The notes under the pieces were generated by a model, which was not told the DNA's origin, ran no database searches, and saw only the letters and a list, made by a program, of their open reading frames with translations. Of a stretch of 64,000 nt of DNA, positions 1-9,412 are shown one piece after another. Each line of letters starts with the position of its first letter. Positions within the stretch are counted from its first letter, which is position 1. Source of the stretch: Ophioderma brevispina (taxonomy: Eukaryota; Echinodermata; Ophiuroidea; Amphilepidida; Ophiodermatidae); assembly GCA_023653785.1 (NCBI GenBank), contig JAMKCH010010212.1, positions 1-64,000 of the forward strand, written 5' to 3'. The translations under genes and the position numbers were made by a program.

Positions 1-297
1 CGGAAGTAGTACTAATTTTGATATCAGATGAAAGGCCGTATTTTTCTCATTGTCGTCCTGAAATTTGAGGCTTCAAATCCATTTCATTCCCAAGATATGA
101 ACAAAAAACCGCCGTTTTAGTGGTTAACCATCAATATTAACACAGTATTGTATAGGGCTTTGCAATATGCATTATTGCTTCTACCATCAAAACCGCAAGT
201 TTGTTTCCCACGGTACTTGATGGGAAGTATGTACAAGTGCCAGGCTATCATATCAAGTAGAGAACACAATAGGCATAAATCGGAACAAGCACCTTTA
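1..297 (+). repeat. MITE family A, copy 1 (cut by window edge)
   Basis: The stretch matches copies near 5606, 8836 (reverse) and 45430. Shared landmarks are a CTCATTGTCGTCCTGAAATTT block, GTGGTTAACCATCAATATT, and CCCACGGTACTTGATG. It ends in CGGAACAAGCACCTTTAA, the inverse of the AAAGGTGCTTGTTCCG that starts the other copies. The short terminal inverted repeats and lack of coding sequence indicate a non-autonomous DNA transposon. The left terminus lies outside the window. Confidence 0.75.
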
Positions 298-650
298 AAG
301 GTCCATGGCCCGATCGCTAATAGCCTCGTCCCCAGAAGCCCCAGATTTTACCGGAAGTGGTCAACATTTTGGTATCAGAAGAAAGCTACTATTTTTCTCA
401 TTTACCCTGTGAAATCTCAGAGCCAAAGGATGTTTGGCTTGCAAGTTATGAGCGAAAATGTGATCCATTTTGGTCGACCAATATTAATTTTACACAGTAC
501 TCTATGGACTTACAAAATCATGGTTTTAGCTCTTGCATCAAAACGGGTTGAAATATCGGTGCGAAACTTTACAGATGGGGTTTTGGAGTGAAGGCCAATC
601 TATTGAGATGAAAACTTCATTTCCTTAAATCGGGCCATCCCCCTTTAACT
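294..650 (+). repeat. MITE family B, copy 1
   Basis: Begins TTAAAGGTCCATGGCCCGAT and ends with the inverse (ATCGGGCCATCCCCCTTTAA). Other copies are at 32983, 34158 (reverse) and 37152. Full length is about 355 bp. The interior shares the TATTTTTCTCATT and ACACAGTACT blocks with family A, so the two families look related. It abuts family A copy 1, sharing the TTTAAA at the junction. Confidence 0.78.
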
Positions 651-798
651 TTTCAAAGTAACCAATGAAAGAAGCAAGTAGTCTTCCCCCAAAGATACTC
701 TTGACATTGGATGCAAGTCAGTTGTATACCACTGATTGCATCATGCTTACTGATGACACCATTTCATTTAGAGAGTTAAGGCTGGAAGATGCATTTCA

Positions 799-975
799 CT
801 TTCAGATTTTGAGGATCGCACAAATTATTTAAAAGACCTCCTTGGAAAAGGTATCATCCAAGAAGCGCAGTCTATTTGTGTTATCAGCCATTGTTACCCA
901 TTATTGATAGGCAGAAAAACAATGATGCAAGGCTATGCATTGATTGTTGCTTTATAAATGCCAAAACACACACAC
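799..975 (+). pseudogene. Ty3/Gypsy pol fragment (reverse transcriptase N-terminal part)
   Basis: Plus-strand translation gives YLKDLLGKGIIQEA and then, about 20 residues later, ARLCIDCCFINAKT. These correspond to the two conserved blocks that open the Ty3/Gypsy reverse transcriptase (the 'L..L...GII..S' and 'RLCVDYR.LN..T' blocks). The segment between them and downstream has decayed, and no catalytic YxDD motif is present. It is probably the same dead element as the piece at 2744-2905, with unrelated repeats between. Identification is from family knowledge of the motif order. Confidence 0.6.
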
Positions 976-2030
976 GATCAATACAACATGGCAAAACTCT
1001 TAAACAGCTTTGGAATCCTTGGCTTGAAGCTCACAGTGCCCATTTCACAAAGTTAAGATTAGTCTTAAGTCTAATATAATTCTAAGAAAATAAAAAAAAA
1101 AGTAAATAGAATCCATCCAGCAATCGATGCATTGTGCATGTGTATGGGATGGGATGGGAAGCAGAGTTCCTTCTACCTGTATGGCAATCTTATTTTGGAG
1201 ACCACGCTTTTCTTTTCTTTGTCTGTGAGATGTATGTGAGCCAAAGACTCAAGATGTAGGCTCCAGGTATAGAAACAGACTGGAATTGATCTTTAAATTT
1301 CAACATAGGGAAATTCTTTTGAATTATTTTACTTAATTGGCTTAAAATGAGTCGGTAACTTAAGGTGGGTCCCGTGGGTAGCTCAAGAGTTACTAAATGG
1401 GTCTAAAAGATCAGCATTTTCCCTCAATATGTGGTCACATCAAAATAATTTCAAACCAAAAGTATGTGTCTTTATTTTACATTTCTGTTTGTTTGTAGCG
1501 CTCATATGTCAAAAATCACAAAATACAGGGTTTTTTATATTTTTATGTTTTGATTTTTTTCTGGCAAACCCTTCATCCTATTTCCATTTTTCTGCAGATT
1601 ATGAAAGCAGGTGTACTCTTACATAATTTTCTTGCTGCGGGTATCATGGAAATATCCATAACTCAAGATATGGGCATTTTCCCCAAAATGTGTTAAAATC
1701 ACATTTTTTTTGAGAATGAAATGTAATTTGAGATTTTGGCCAAAGGCCAAGCTAATTGACCTTTCTGTGCTTTGGTATAGCACTAAGTGACCCACCAAGG
1801 TTAAATTTTATTAAGCAGCGGTGCGTTTTTCAATATGATCTAATGATGTTGTGAAGAAGTTTGAATGTGCATGAAGGATTACCTTGCTCAACTCTCTATA
1901 CAGTGTCTGGTGTCGGGGGCACATTATCTGGCATTATCTGCAAAGGTGTGAACCAACCCAATAAACCTTTTGCAGTTAAGCCAAGGCCTAGATTGCCTAA
2001 TATCAGAGCTGAAATCATTCTGCATATTGC
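976..2030. other. Non-coding stretch, nothing recognised
   Basis: AT-rich sequence with homopolymer runs (A-run near 1091, T-run near 1705). I see no exon-like reading frame and no terminal inverted repeat. It separates the two Gypsy pol pieces and may be decayed interior or later insertion. Confidence 0.5.
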
Positions 2031-2039
2031 AAACTTCGA

Positions 2040-2335
2040 GCTATCATCAGTTGTAAACATGGTGGTTCTCAAATCGCTAGTTTCGCCTGCTTTGGCGATC
2101 CAATTTTCTTCACTCTCTGTACAAGTTGATGTCTAATGACCTTTGACCTTGGTGTGTGAGCTTTAACCCTACCATGACATGCAAGTCTATCTATGGGGAT
2201 TGCATCTATGACCCGAGTTTGATGGCAATTGGGGTTAAGGTGTCCACACACAAGCAATTTGAAAACGGTTAACCAAAACTGTAACATACATGTACAGACA
2301 TAACAAATTTGGATTAGTATGTGCCTCCTGCAAAA
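2040..2335 (+). repeat. Repeat family F, copy 1 (carries DR1 motif)
   Basis: Matches 56370-56990 along its length: TTCACTCTCT..ACAAGTTGA, TAATGACCTTTGACCTTGG, ACCATGACAT, GGTTGGTGGCAATT-like text, and CACACAAGCAATTTGAAAA. A weaker relative is at 17735-17830. It contains an exact TGACCTTTGACCT at 2137-2149. I cannot assign a class. Confidence 0.6.
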
Positions 2336-2364
2336 ATTACATAGGACAATAAAGACCCTGAAAT

Positions 2365-2640
2365 TAGAGGGGCATTTTGTGATCCACAACCTTGTCCCCC
2401 CAACTTACCTAAAAAAAGTTGGTTTTTATATCATCTGAACCGTTTAGTCTTAGTAATCCATGTGTACCTAATCTAATTACTTGCAAATTTGGTCGCATCT
2501 GTAAAAAATTTGCGATTTTGTATTTTCTGTCTGTAAACGGACAGAAATTACAGCACAGTGGCCTAAGGGACCGTGGGAAACAAGCAGTTGCTCATAACAC
2601 AAAACCGTAAAATCTGGATCAACTCAAATTTTGTATATAA
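2365..2640 (+). repeat. Repeat family H, copy 1
   Basis: Shares GGGGCATTTTGTGAT, CCAACTTACC.AAAAAG and CACAGTGGCCT with 17435-17680 in the same order and spacing. No coding content. Class unknown. Confidence 0.5.
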
Positions 2641-2743
2641 GCTTTTCTCAAGGATATCTGGTGAACAATGAATAAAACAGAAGATGCTGGAATCACGAAA
2701 TGCACCTTTAAAAAGGAAGTCAGCAAAAAACAACTGTCATGAA

Positions 2744-2905
2744 TCAAGATCGGCTGAAGAATACCTGTGTGCCTTTCATACACTGAAGGAGAGGCTGGCA
2801 ACTTTTCCAATCCTTGGCTTTGCTGACTGTACTGTATCAATCATACTGTACATAGGACTTGGAACTACCATGTACCATGAGCAAAAGGAAAATTGCATGT
2901 CCCCA
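2744..2905 (+). pseudogene. Ty3/Gypsy pol fragment (RT to RNase H connection)
   Basis: The plus-strand frame contains AFHTLKERLATFPILGFAD, which matches the conserved 'AF..LK..L...P.L..(Y/F)AD' connection between reverse transcriptase and RNase H of Ty3/Gypsy elements. It continues to GLGTTMYHEQ, the equivalent of the 'GLGA.L.Q' strand of RNase H. The expected catalytic aspartate context is altered and the frame dies soon after. Same strand and correct order relative to the RT piece at 799-975, so both probably come from one degraded copy. Confidence 0.7.
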
Positions 2906-3241
2906 GCAAACTCAAAACATTTTAAAAACTTGCCATTGTGGGGTTTTATACAAAAATGTTTAATGCTAGATCTGAGAAAGGATAGTTGAATATTTTCTTG
3001 AAAACATTTCAAAACATCCTTTTAAATGAGTTTTCTTTATGATTTTAAATTTTAACACTTGGTTAAATGTTTTTGTATTATATCTGAGAACAATAACATT
3101 AAAAATTTTCCTGACATTCTGAATGTTTTTAAAATGTTAAAATAACTTTTTGTTTGCAGGTCATTGTCTACACAAGACAGACTATAAAAATACTGTAAGT
3201 TAAAACTTGCTAGATCCACTGGCAGGGAGCAAATACAGTGG

Positions 3242-3480
3242 TGTAATGTCTAAGCTTATTTACTAATAAGACATCTAGAAGAAGATCACACAGAGACAGT
3301 TATAAGAATATAAATGCTAGTTCTTTAATGTAAATAATACGGCTTGCCGCTACCGCGGCCCATGTGTTATCTGTTCCGGTGTATACGTGGCAACTTGGCT
3401 ATGTGTGCTTGTACTACTGGGTTGCCGGTTTCATGTCACCATTGCGTGCCTAATGTCGGTGTTAGGAAATTGCATGGACA
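3242..3480 (-). repeat. 3' LTR of the gag-only element
   Basis: Near-identical to 4938-5177, differing by a few substitutions and small indels (for example GTTATCTG against GTATCTG, and GGTATACGTGG against GGTAATGTTGG). Starts TGTAATGTC and ends TGGACA on the plus strand. Confidence 0.88.
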
Positions 3481-3786
3481 CTACATCCCTTCCAACCTTT
3501 TTAAGAAAGACAATATTTATCATTTATTGGAATTTGAGATTATGCCGAAAACTAGACTACACGCGCAAAGCATTTTTTTTATTAAAGGTTCTAAATAAAT
3601 GTTCACGGAGATGTACGGTGCCACTAAGGCATAGGATTTCACAAAGCTAGTTTCTCAGTTATTTCAAAGTCAACATCTACACAGGTCAATGCTCACAAAG
3701 ATGCTTTGCATCCACTAAGGTTTACTAGTCACGGAGAACGTTTACCGATTTTTTCTAAAAACAAGAGTTCACAAGAGTTCAGGAAT
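3481..3786 (-). other. Leader-like flank of gag with CACAAAG motifs
   Basis: Non-coding part of the LTR element between gag and the 3' LTR. It carries scattered TTCACAAAG, CTCACAAAG, ATCACGAAG and GTCACGGAG words. The same words recur on the other side of gag (4755-4900). Confidence 0.5.
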
Positions 3787-4745
3787 CACGAAGAATTGTT
3801 CACAAAGTTTAATTGCAGTGCAGTTATATGCACAACATAAATCCAAACACCCCGAGAACCATTAAAATAAATAGTCCGGGTCATCTTCAGAATCAGAGTG
3901 AATATTTTGCGATGGACCTCTGCAACAGGTCTGCTACTGCTAATCTGATGTACTGCATCATGTGCTGCGTCCTTGACCTCCTCGACTTTCTCCCCCGTCT
4001 TGGGCCTCTCAGTTCGGGCCTGTCTTTTCGATCTGCACACTGCAGACAGATGTCCCATACCCCAATAGTTATAACATTTTCTACCCACTGCAGGGCACTC
4101 GCGGTCAGTGTGTGGAAAGGTTACTTCCCCCCCATGAAAAGCATTTCTTACTCTCTGTTCGTGCATGTATCTTATTAACTTGACCTAGTTCATTGAACTT
4201 GACTTGTTTCCCTCTACATCTTGCGCGCGAGCTGACGAAAGTTCAAAAGCCCGACCAAGATCAAGAAACTGGGACAGCGTTATCTCCTTCTCAAAAGCTT
4301 TTCTGCATATGCTTGCGATGAACAAGTGTCGATGAGCTGCGTTAATACTTCTCTGTCAACATCCGGAAAGTCACAGCGAACTGCCAGTTTTCGCAACCGG
4401 GTGCAAAATTGATCAATGGTCTCCCCCTGCTTTTGACTAGTACGGCGGAAAACGATTGACTCGTATATGATGTTCTTTTTTGGCGCAAAGTGTGCAGTTA
4501 GGGCAACCATTGCTTTCTTGTATTCGCTGTCATTGCCCGTATCTGGTAGTGTGCTGAACACCTCCTTTAGCGATTCCCCGCCATAGTAAAGTAATAACGC
4601 TCGCTTCCTCTTTTATGCAGTGATGTTGAATCCCACCATAGCCGTCTCGAAGGTTTCTTTCCATTTTTCCCAGCTGATGCTTAAATCGAGGACGGCTCGC
4701 TAATTGCGTCAAATGGAGGAACATGCGGCATTCCATCGTGGCCAT
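3787..4745 (-). pseudogene. Gag of the LTR element, broken
   Basis: The central part (4561-4280) is an open frame that includes TAHFAPKKN, QKQGETIDQFCTRLRKLA and DREVLTQLI. This is the capsid pattern of Ty3/Gypsy gag proteins in which 'APKKN' is followed by 'GE..D.Y..RLR.LA'. Upstream the frame is interrupted: a likely start at 4731 (MPHVPPFD) runs into a stop near 4681, and the SWEKWKETF block continues in another frame with a further stop near 4618. Downstream (4166-3990) lies the nucleocapsid. It has one zinc-knuckle-like region, RECPAVGRKC, followed by CYNYWGMGHLSAVC, where the expected second cysteine of a CCHC knuckle reads tyrosine. The protein packages element RNA; this copy cannot make it whole. 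Confidence 0.8.
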
Positions 4746-4937
4746 CTTTGGTCATAAGAAAGTTAGAAATCCACAAAGAAATATAAAAGTCACAAATGCA
4801 CCAAATTCACGAAGAAAATGTAAAGTTGCAAAAAGGCACCAAAAGTCACAAAGTTAATCACAGAGTTTCACAAAGATTTACTATTCGCTCAAACGCACCA
4901 CTGAGAGTATAGATCGCATCATCATCCTCGTCGCCAT
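4746..4937 (-). promoter_or_regulatory. 5' leader of the LTR element with putative primer-binding site
   Basis: Between the 5' LTR and gag. The minus strand starts with TGGCGACGAGG right after the LTR terminus, the position of a tRNA primer-binding site. The rest is a loose series of CACAAAG-like words (at least six in about 140 bp). I cannot name the tRNA. Confidence 0.5.
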
Positions 4938-5177
4938 TGTAATGTCTAAGCTTATTTACTAATAAGACATCTAGAAGAAGATCACACAGAGACAGTTATA
5001 AGAACTATAAATGCTAGTTCTTTAATGTAAATAATACGGCTTGCCGCTACCGCAGCCCATGTGTATCTGTTCCGGTGGTAATGTTGGCAACTGGCCTATG
5101 TGTGCTTGTACTACTGGGTTGCCGGTTTCATGTCACCATTGCGTGCCTAATGTCGGTGTTAGGAAATTGCATGGACA
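4938..5177 (-). repeat. 5' LTR of the gag-only element
   Basis: 240-bp direct repeat of 3242-3480 in the same orientation. It is the upstream LTR relative to gag on the minus strand. The repeat includes TTCTTTAATGTAAATAATACGG in both copies, written here as TTCTTTAATG plus TAAATAATACGG. Confidence 0.88.
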
Positions 5178-5605
5178 TACAAGTGGTGTAGCCAGGATTT
5201 TGTTGGGGGGGCACAGACTTGTAAATGTACAACAAGTGTAATGTACTGACACAATAAATTGACCAACCTTTGTGCTCTGCTCTAAAATGTTGTGCACAAC
5301 CTCAAACAACAGCTTTTAAAGACAAAATGTACCGACGGATCGCTATGTACCTACCGAACATATTGGTCAGGGGGTACGTTCCCTCCCCCATCACCCTCTG
5401 GCTGTGCCTCTGAGCAAACATGCAAATGAGCTCATTAATACTGATGTGCAAATATTGATGGCACATGCTGGGTATTTTCTTACAATCAAAATCAACCACT
5501 ATCCACATAAAAGTTTCCCATATAAAATTGGATCAATTGAGCCCAAATTTATTGGTCTTGCTATGTTATTGCAAAATATTGGGCAAGACCCTGTCGAGCC
5601 CAGTA

Positions 5606-5947
5606 TACAAAAGTCCTTGTTCCGATCGTCTTTGGGACGCCCCTGATTTACCCGGAAGTAGTATCTATTTTTAGGCCGTATTTTTCTCATTGTCGTCCTG
5701 AAATTTCAGCTTTGAAATCCATTTCTTTCTCAAGATACAGATAAAAAAATACCGTTTTAATGGTTAACCATCAATATTAGCACAGTAATGAATAGGGTGT
5801 TGCACTATGCATTATCACGTCCAGCATCAAAACCGCAAGTTTGTTTCCCACGGTACTTGATGGTCTGTGTGTACAAGTGTCTAAGCTGGTTCTCATATCA
5901 AGTAGAGAACACGATAGACAAAAATTGGAACAAGCACCTTTAAAACT
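5606..5947 (+). repeat. MITE family A, copy 2
   Basis: Starts near GTCCTTGTTCCGATCGTC and ends AAAATTGGAACAAGCACC TTTAAA, an inverted pair. The interior follows copy 1, including TTTCTCATTGTCGTCCTG and CACGGTACTTGATGG. About 340 bp. Confidence 0.75.
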
Positions 5948-6157
5948 TATAGCATTACCAATAAATTTTGGGCATAAATCATCCGATTTTATGATTATCA
6001 TGTTTTGAACCTAATATTTTCAACACTTGGACTCCTCAAAACATGTCCAAATTTGAAGATTATCAGAGAGGAGTCCAAGTCAATGGTGACCAAGCCAAAG
6101 CAACATTTGATTTATTTTTGACCCCTTATGATACATTTGGTAAACATCATACATGCT

Positions 6158-6303
6158 TTGTCTAGCTTGAAGTACGAAGTAGCTACGTAGGCGTATACAT
6201 TGTACTGACTTTCAGCGCGCACGTAGGCAAAGCACAAGCGCACTGCAACTGAAAGGCGGCACGGGTATACGCACGCGTCATCACTTCATACTTCAGACAA
6301 GAC
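6158..6303. repeat. Short hairpin MITE
   Basis: The left side CTTGAAGTACGAAGTAGCTA and GGCGTATAC pair with the right side GTATACGCACGCGTCATCAC and TTCATACTTCAGACAAG. About 145 bp, arms of roughly 50 bp with mismatches. Non-coding. Confidence 0.55.
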
Positions 6304-7136
6304 AAAGAATAGACACACGTCACAACTGATGCATATGCTAGTAGGTAGAAGCAGCAAAGTGACTTATTTATATAAAATAACCTATCTTGACCTTAATTAA
6401 AACTAAGCTGTGAAGACCCCAAGACTACAGACTCAAAACCCATACTAATAATGGAGTGATTACATGAGGTATCATTCTGATCAATTTTCCATAATATTGT
6501 GATGTATTTATGTCATAGATGGCACCAAGCTCTTGATCTTCCCCAATGCACTTTCCCACATTGACAAACCTCTACCTTGAACCTAAAGCAGTTTGTTGAC
6601 AGCTCATCTAGCAAGCCCATTTAGGCACTTCCTCGGTGTGGAACTTTCACCAAACTGCGATTGTGGAGATCTCGCCACAAACCATTAGCAATATCAAAGA
6701 TGACTGCGAGGTCTACAAGTCCCCAAGAGGAATCTCAGGCCTGATCAACCTGGACTTACAAACAGCTTACAAACAGATCTTCCACTGTGATTTTGGACTT
6801 ACATGACGTTAACGAACTAACGAATGAACGACAGAAACGGGGACCATGCTACTGCATATATACACGCATAAATTGTGATTACATAGTCACTTCTTGCATT
6901 CATGTGAAGCAAATATCAGAAACAAGACCCAATTTTTGCTTGATGCCCCTACAAATTCACTCTGACATATCATTTAATAATTTCTTAGCAATGACAAGGT
7001 TTTTGGATGTAATGTGATAAGAATAAAACACGGGAGTCACCTACTAAATGCTTCTAATTTGCTTTCCTCATTTCCTAAAAAAATCTGAATACAGCTTACA
7101 AGAGACCAGCTTGGTATTTAAAATCTTACAAGAAAA
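6304..7136. other. Non-coding stretch
   Basis: No repeat family or host exon identified. A 60-codon plus-strand frame at about 6600-6804 lacks recognisable similarity and splice sites of note, so I do not call it. Confidence 0.4.
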
Positions 7137-7325
7137 ATTATTATACTTCATCCAGACTGAACTAAGGAGTGATGTCAGTTTTCACGCAGTCTTAAATGTG
7201 CGAATCGCAGTAAGTCACAGCTGTAATCGCGAGCATACAAAGTTGGCATGCATGATACACATGCACACTCGCTGCGCGAAAGCTATGACATCACTCCTTA
7301 GTTCAGGCCGGACGAAGTATACCAG
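7137..7325. repeat. MITE family J, copy 1
   Basis: Inverted ends: ATACTTCATCCAGACTGAAC then TAAGGAGTGATGTCA on the left, and TGACATCACTCCTTAGTTC then AGGCCGGACGAAGTAT on the right. About 187 bp. A second copy is at 23866-24057 with the same termini. Confidence 0.72.
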
Positions 7326-8835
7326 TAAAAATAATATACAAATATATACTGCATACCTGCCAACATTGAGAACCCAAAAATCAGAATGTATGTGTCACGA
7401 ACACCTCATCACGAAAGCCCTTATGGGTGGGGTCTTTTTCTGATCCACTTTAGGGCCTCTAGTGGAGTACCTTTTTTTTGTACACAGGGGAAGAGTCTCC
7501 TGAAGTCACTGGGTTTTAGTGTTTTCAAGCTGCAGGAAGAGCTTCAGGAACCAAAACAATATTTCAGGACTTTTCTGGCAATTATTTCAAGATTTGTTTG
7601 AAATTTCAGAAATAAGGATATCCCTATTTTTTTTGCAATTTGGAAAGTTCAAAATAGGGATGATTCCTATAAAACAGAGAAGGTTGGCAGATACGATACT
7701 GCCATGAGAGGCACTAGCTAAAACTACGAGCACAAGGTGACATTAAGTAGGCCTACTATTAAGCCAGAGGCTCAAATAAAGGCAGTATATATTTGTTATA
7801 TACTTCATTAATAAATTCCCATCATTTTTACCTTTTAATACTCAATGCAAGGTTGCCTTTAGACAACAGCGAGGTTGAGAAGCTTGAGTACTAGTTACGT
7901 CCAAAAAAAGTACCGTACCTCTCGCTGCGTTACCCGCAATGTGCAATATCACAAGCCAGCTATTATTTACGGCTCGGATGTACAATTTTTCAGACATAAA
8001 TAGTACCTTGCACACGTCTTCATCAAAATATTGAAACACTTTCAAATCACGTGAGAGACGTTTAACCAATTAACAAGCTCAATTAATATGTAAGGAAATA
8101 CGTGCAGTTAGGATGTCAATATTAAATACAACTTAACCTACTCATGTCACTTAAGATCAGGACACACACCATCTTGAATTCACTCTTGGCAAGAGTGCAA
8201 CTAATATAGCAATAGTGTAATATTGCATAGGTTAATTCAGGAAGGATCTGGATGAAGTACCAGCAAAGCCTTGAAATATTACAATGCAAAACTGACTCCT
8301 AATATTTCCAATACACCCGTAATGGTTTTGTAAGAAATAGTTACAGCGGCATAAACAGTGGAGGGGAAAGGGACACGTTGTCCCCTTCATCAGCTGAGTG
8401 TTTTATCAAAAACAGGACAAAAGTGAGACATTTTATATGGCTTGCCCCTGATATATTCCTTTGTTTGCACCAACTGACCCGTCTAAATGCATTCGAGATA
8501 AATCCAAAACAGTCAGGTTCACAACACGGAAAAAGTTGATGTATACTCTTGTTATTGCTGCTGCTAGAACACCATACTTGACAACCAGTATCACTAAGTG
8601 TTAACAATATGGCTATATTTCACTGCCCTCTCAGGCGTATAATGACCAAGATCTGAGTGATGAGCATTACAGCCTAACCACAGTCAACAATACCTTTCAG
8701 TGCTCTGTATCTCTGTTATACTCCATTTACCTTCCTCGAGTCAGTGACATCAATGCGTTCAGACAGTTGTTTTGCATGTAGATTTTTGTACCGCCTTTAT
8801 ACATACTCGTGCGTACATAAGTTGACGCTTGTGAT
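7326..8835. other. Non-coding stretch
   Basis: No exon, repeat terminus or RNA gene that I can support. The minus strand at 8607-8341 stays open for 88 codons (cysteine-rich) but resembles nothing I know and has no convincing splice signals. Confidence 0.4.
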
Positions 8836-9192
8836 TTAAAGGTGCTTGTTCCGATTTATGTTATTGTGTTTTCTACTTGGTATGAGAGCCTGGCACTTGC
8901 ACATGCACCCCATCAAGTACCGTGGGAAACAAACTTGCGGTTTTGATGGTAGACGCAATAATGCATGTTGCAAAGCCCTATTCAATACTGTGCTAATATT
9001 GGTGGTTAACCACTAAAACGGTGTTTTTTTGTTTATATCTTGGGAATGAAATGGATTTGAAGGCTCAAATTTCAGGACGACAATGAGAAAAATACGGCCT
9101 TTCATCTGATATCAGAATTGATACTACTTCAGGGTAAATCGGGGGGGGGGGGGGGGGGATCCCAAAGACAATCGTAACACGCACCTTTAATG
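8836..9192 (-). repeat. MITE family A, copy 3 (reverse)
   Basis: Starts TTAAAGGTGCTTGTTCCGAT and ends CGTAACACGCACCTTTAA. Interior is the reverse of copy 1. An 18-base G run sits inside at 9141-9158, in the position where other copies have a short C/G-rich stretch. Confidence 0.78.
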
Positions 9193-9288
9193 CTATGACT
9201 ATTGCATTACACACCAATGTCAATGACTTGAGGAAGATAAAAGCACTATAGCACGAGATGTTGTATAAATACAATGATTGCACAATGT

Positions 9289-9294
9289 TTTATT
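9289..9294 (-). terminator. Candidate polyadenylation signal AATAAA
   Basis: On the minus strand AATAAA lies 14 bp beyond the TGA at 9308-9310. This is the usual order for a terminal exon, but the hexamer is common in AT-rich DNA. Confidence 0.4.
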
Positions 9295-9307
9295 CTACAG
9301 TTTTATG

Positions 9308-9412
9308 TCATGACTCGATACTAGTCAATTGCCATTTGCCATCCACAAACTCACTGCCAAGGTAACGCTTGTGTCGTTGCTTGGATTTCTGGATTGACTG
9401 GTCATCATGTTT
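9308..9412 (-). CDS. Probable terminal exon of the TRPV gene
   Basis: A consensus acceptor (TTTGTTTACAG) is followed by 34 codons and TGA. The translated text is hydrophilic and basic ([20 protein letters not shown]), as expected for a cytoplasmic channel tail. Phase 0 at the acceptor agrees with the phase-0 donor of the S6 exon at 24077. A frame shifted by one is also open here, so phase is not decisive. TRPV C-tails are poorly conserved, so assignment to this gene rests on strand, phase and position; the exon between S6 and here was not found. It could belong to another gene. Confidence 0.42.
   Translation of the reverse strand, partial: KHDDQSIQKSKQRHKRYLGSEFVDGKWQLTSIES

Larger units (their letters stand above)
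3242..5177 (-). mobile_element. Gag-only Ty3/Gypsy-like LTR retroelement
   Basis: Two direct repeats of 239 and 240 bp bracket a 1,457-bp interior that holds only gag. On the minus strand both LTRs start TGTCCATGC and end with ATTACA, so they follow the TG..CA rule. Directly after the 5' LTR (at 4937 going down) comes a TGG-starting stretch, TGGCGACGAGG, a plausible primer-binding site. Directly before the 3' LTR (3481-3505) the minus strand is purine-rich (GGTTGGAAGGGATGTAG), a plausible polypurine tract. No protease, RT, RNase H or integrase is present, so mobility would need proteins from elsewhere. I do not see a clean target-site duplication. Confidence 0.85.

Noticed and set aside
148..591. 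147-codon open frame on the plus strand
   Set aside because: It runs across the junction of MITE A and MITE B. The translation resembles no protein, and other copies of these repeats do not keep the frame.
6600..6804. Plus-strand frame with EISPQTISNIKDDCEVYKSP
   Set aside because: Short, no recognised family, no clear splice sites; it could be a decayed exon but cannot be supported.
8341..8607. 88-codon cysteine-rich minus-strand frame
   Set aside because: No known pattern, no convincing start context or splice signals.
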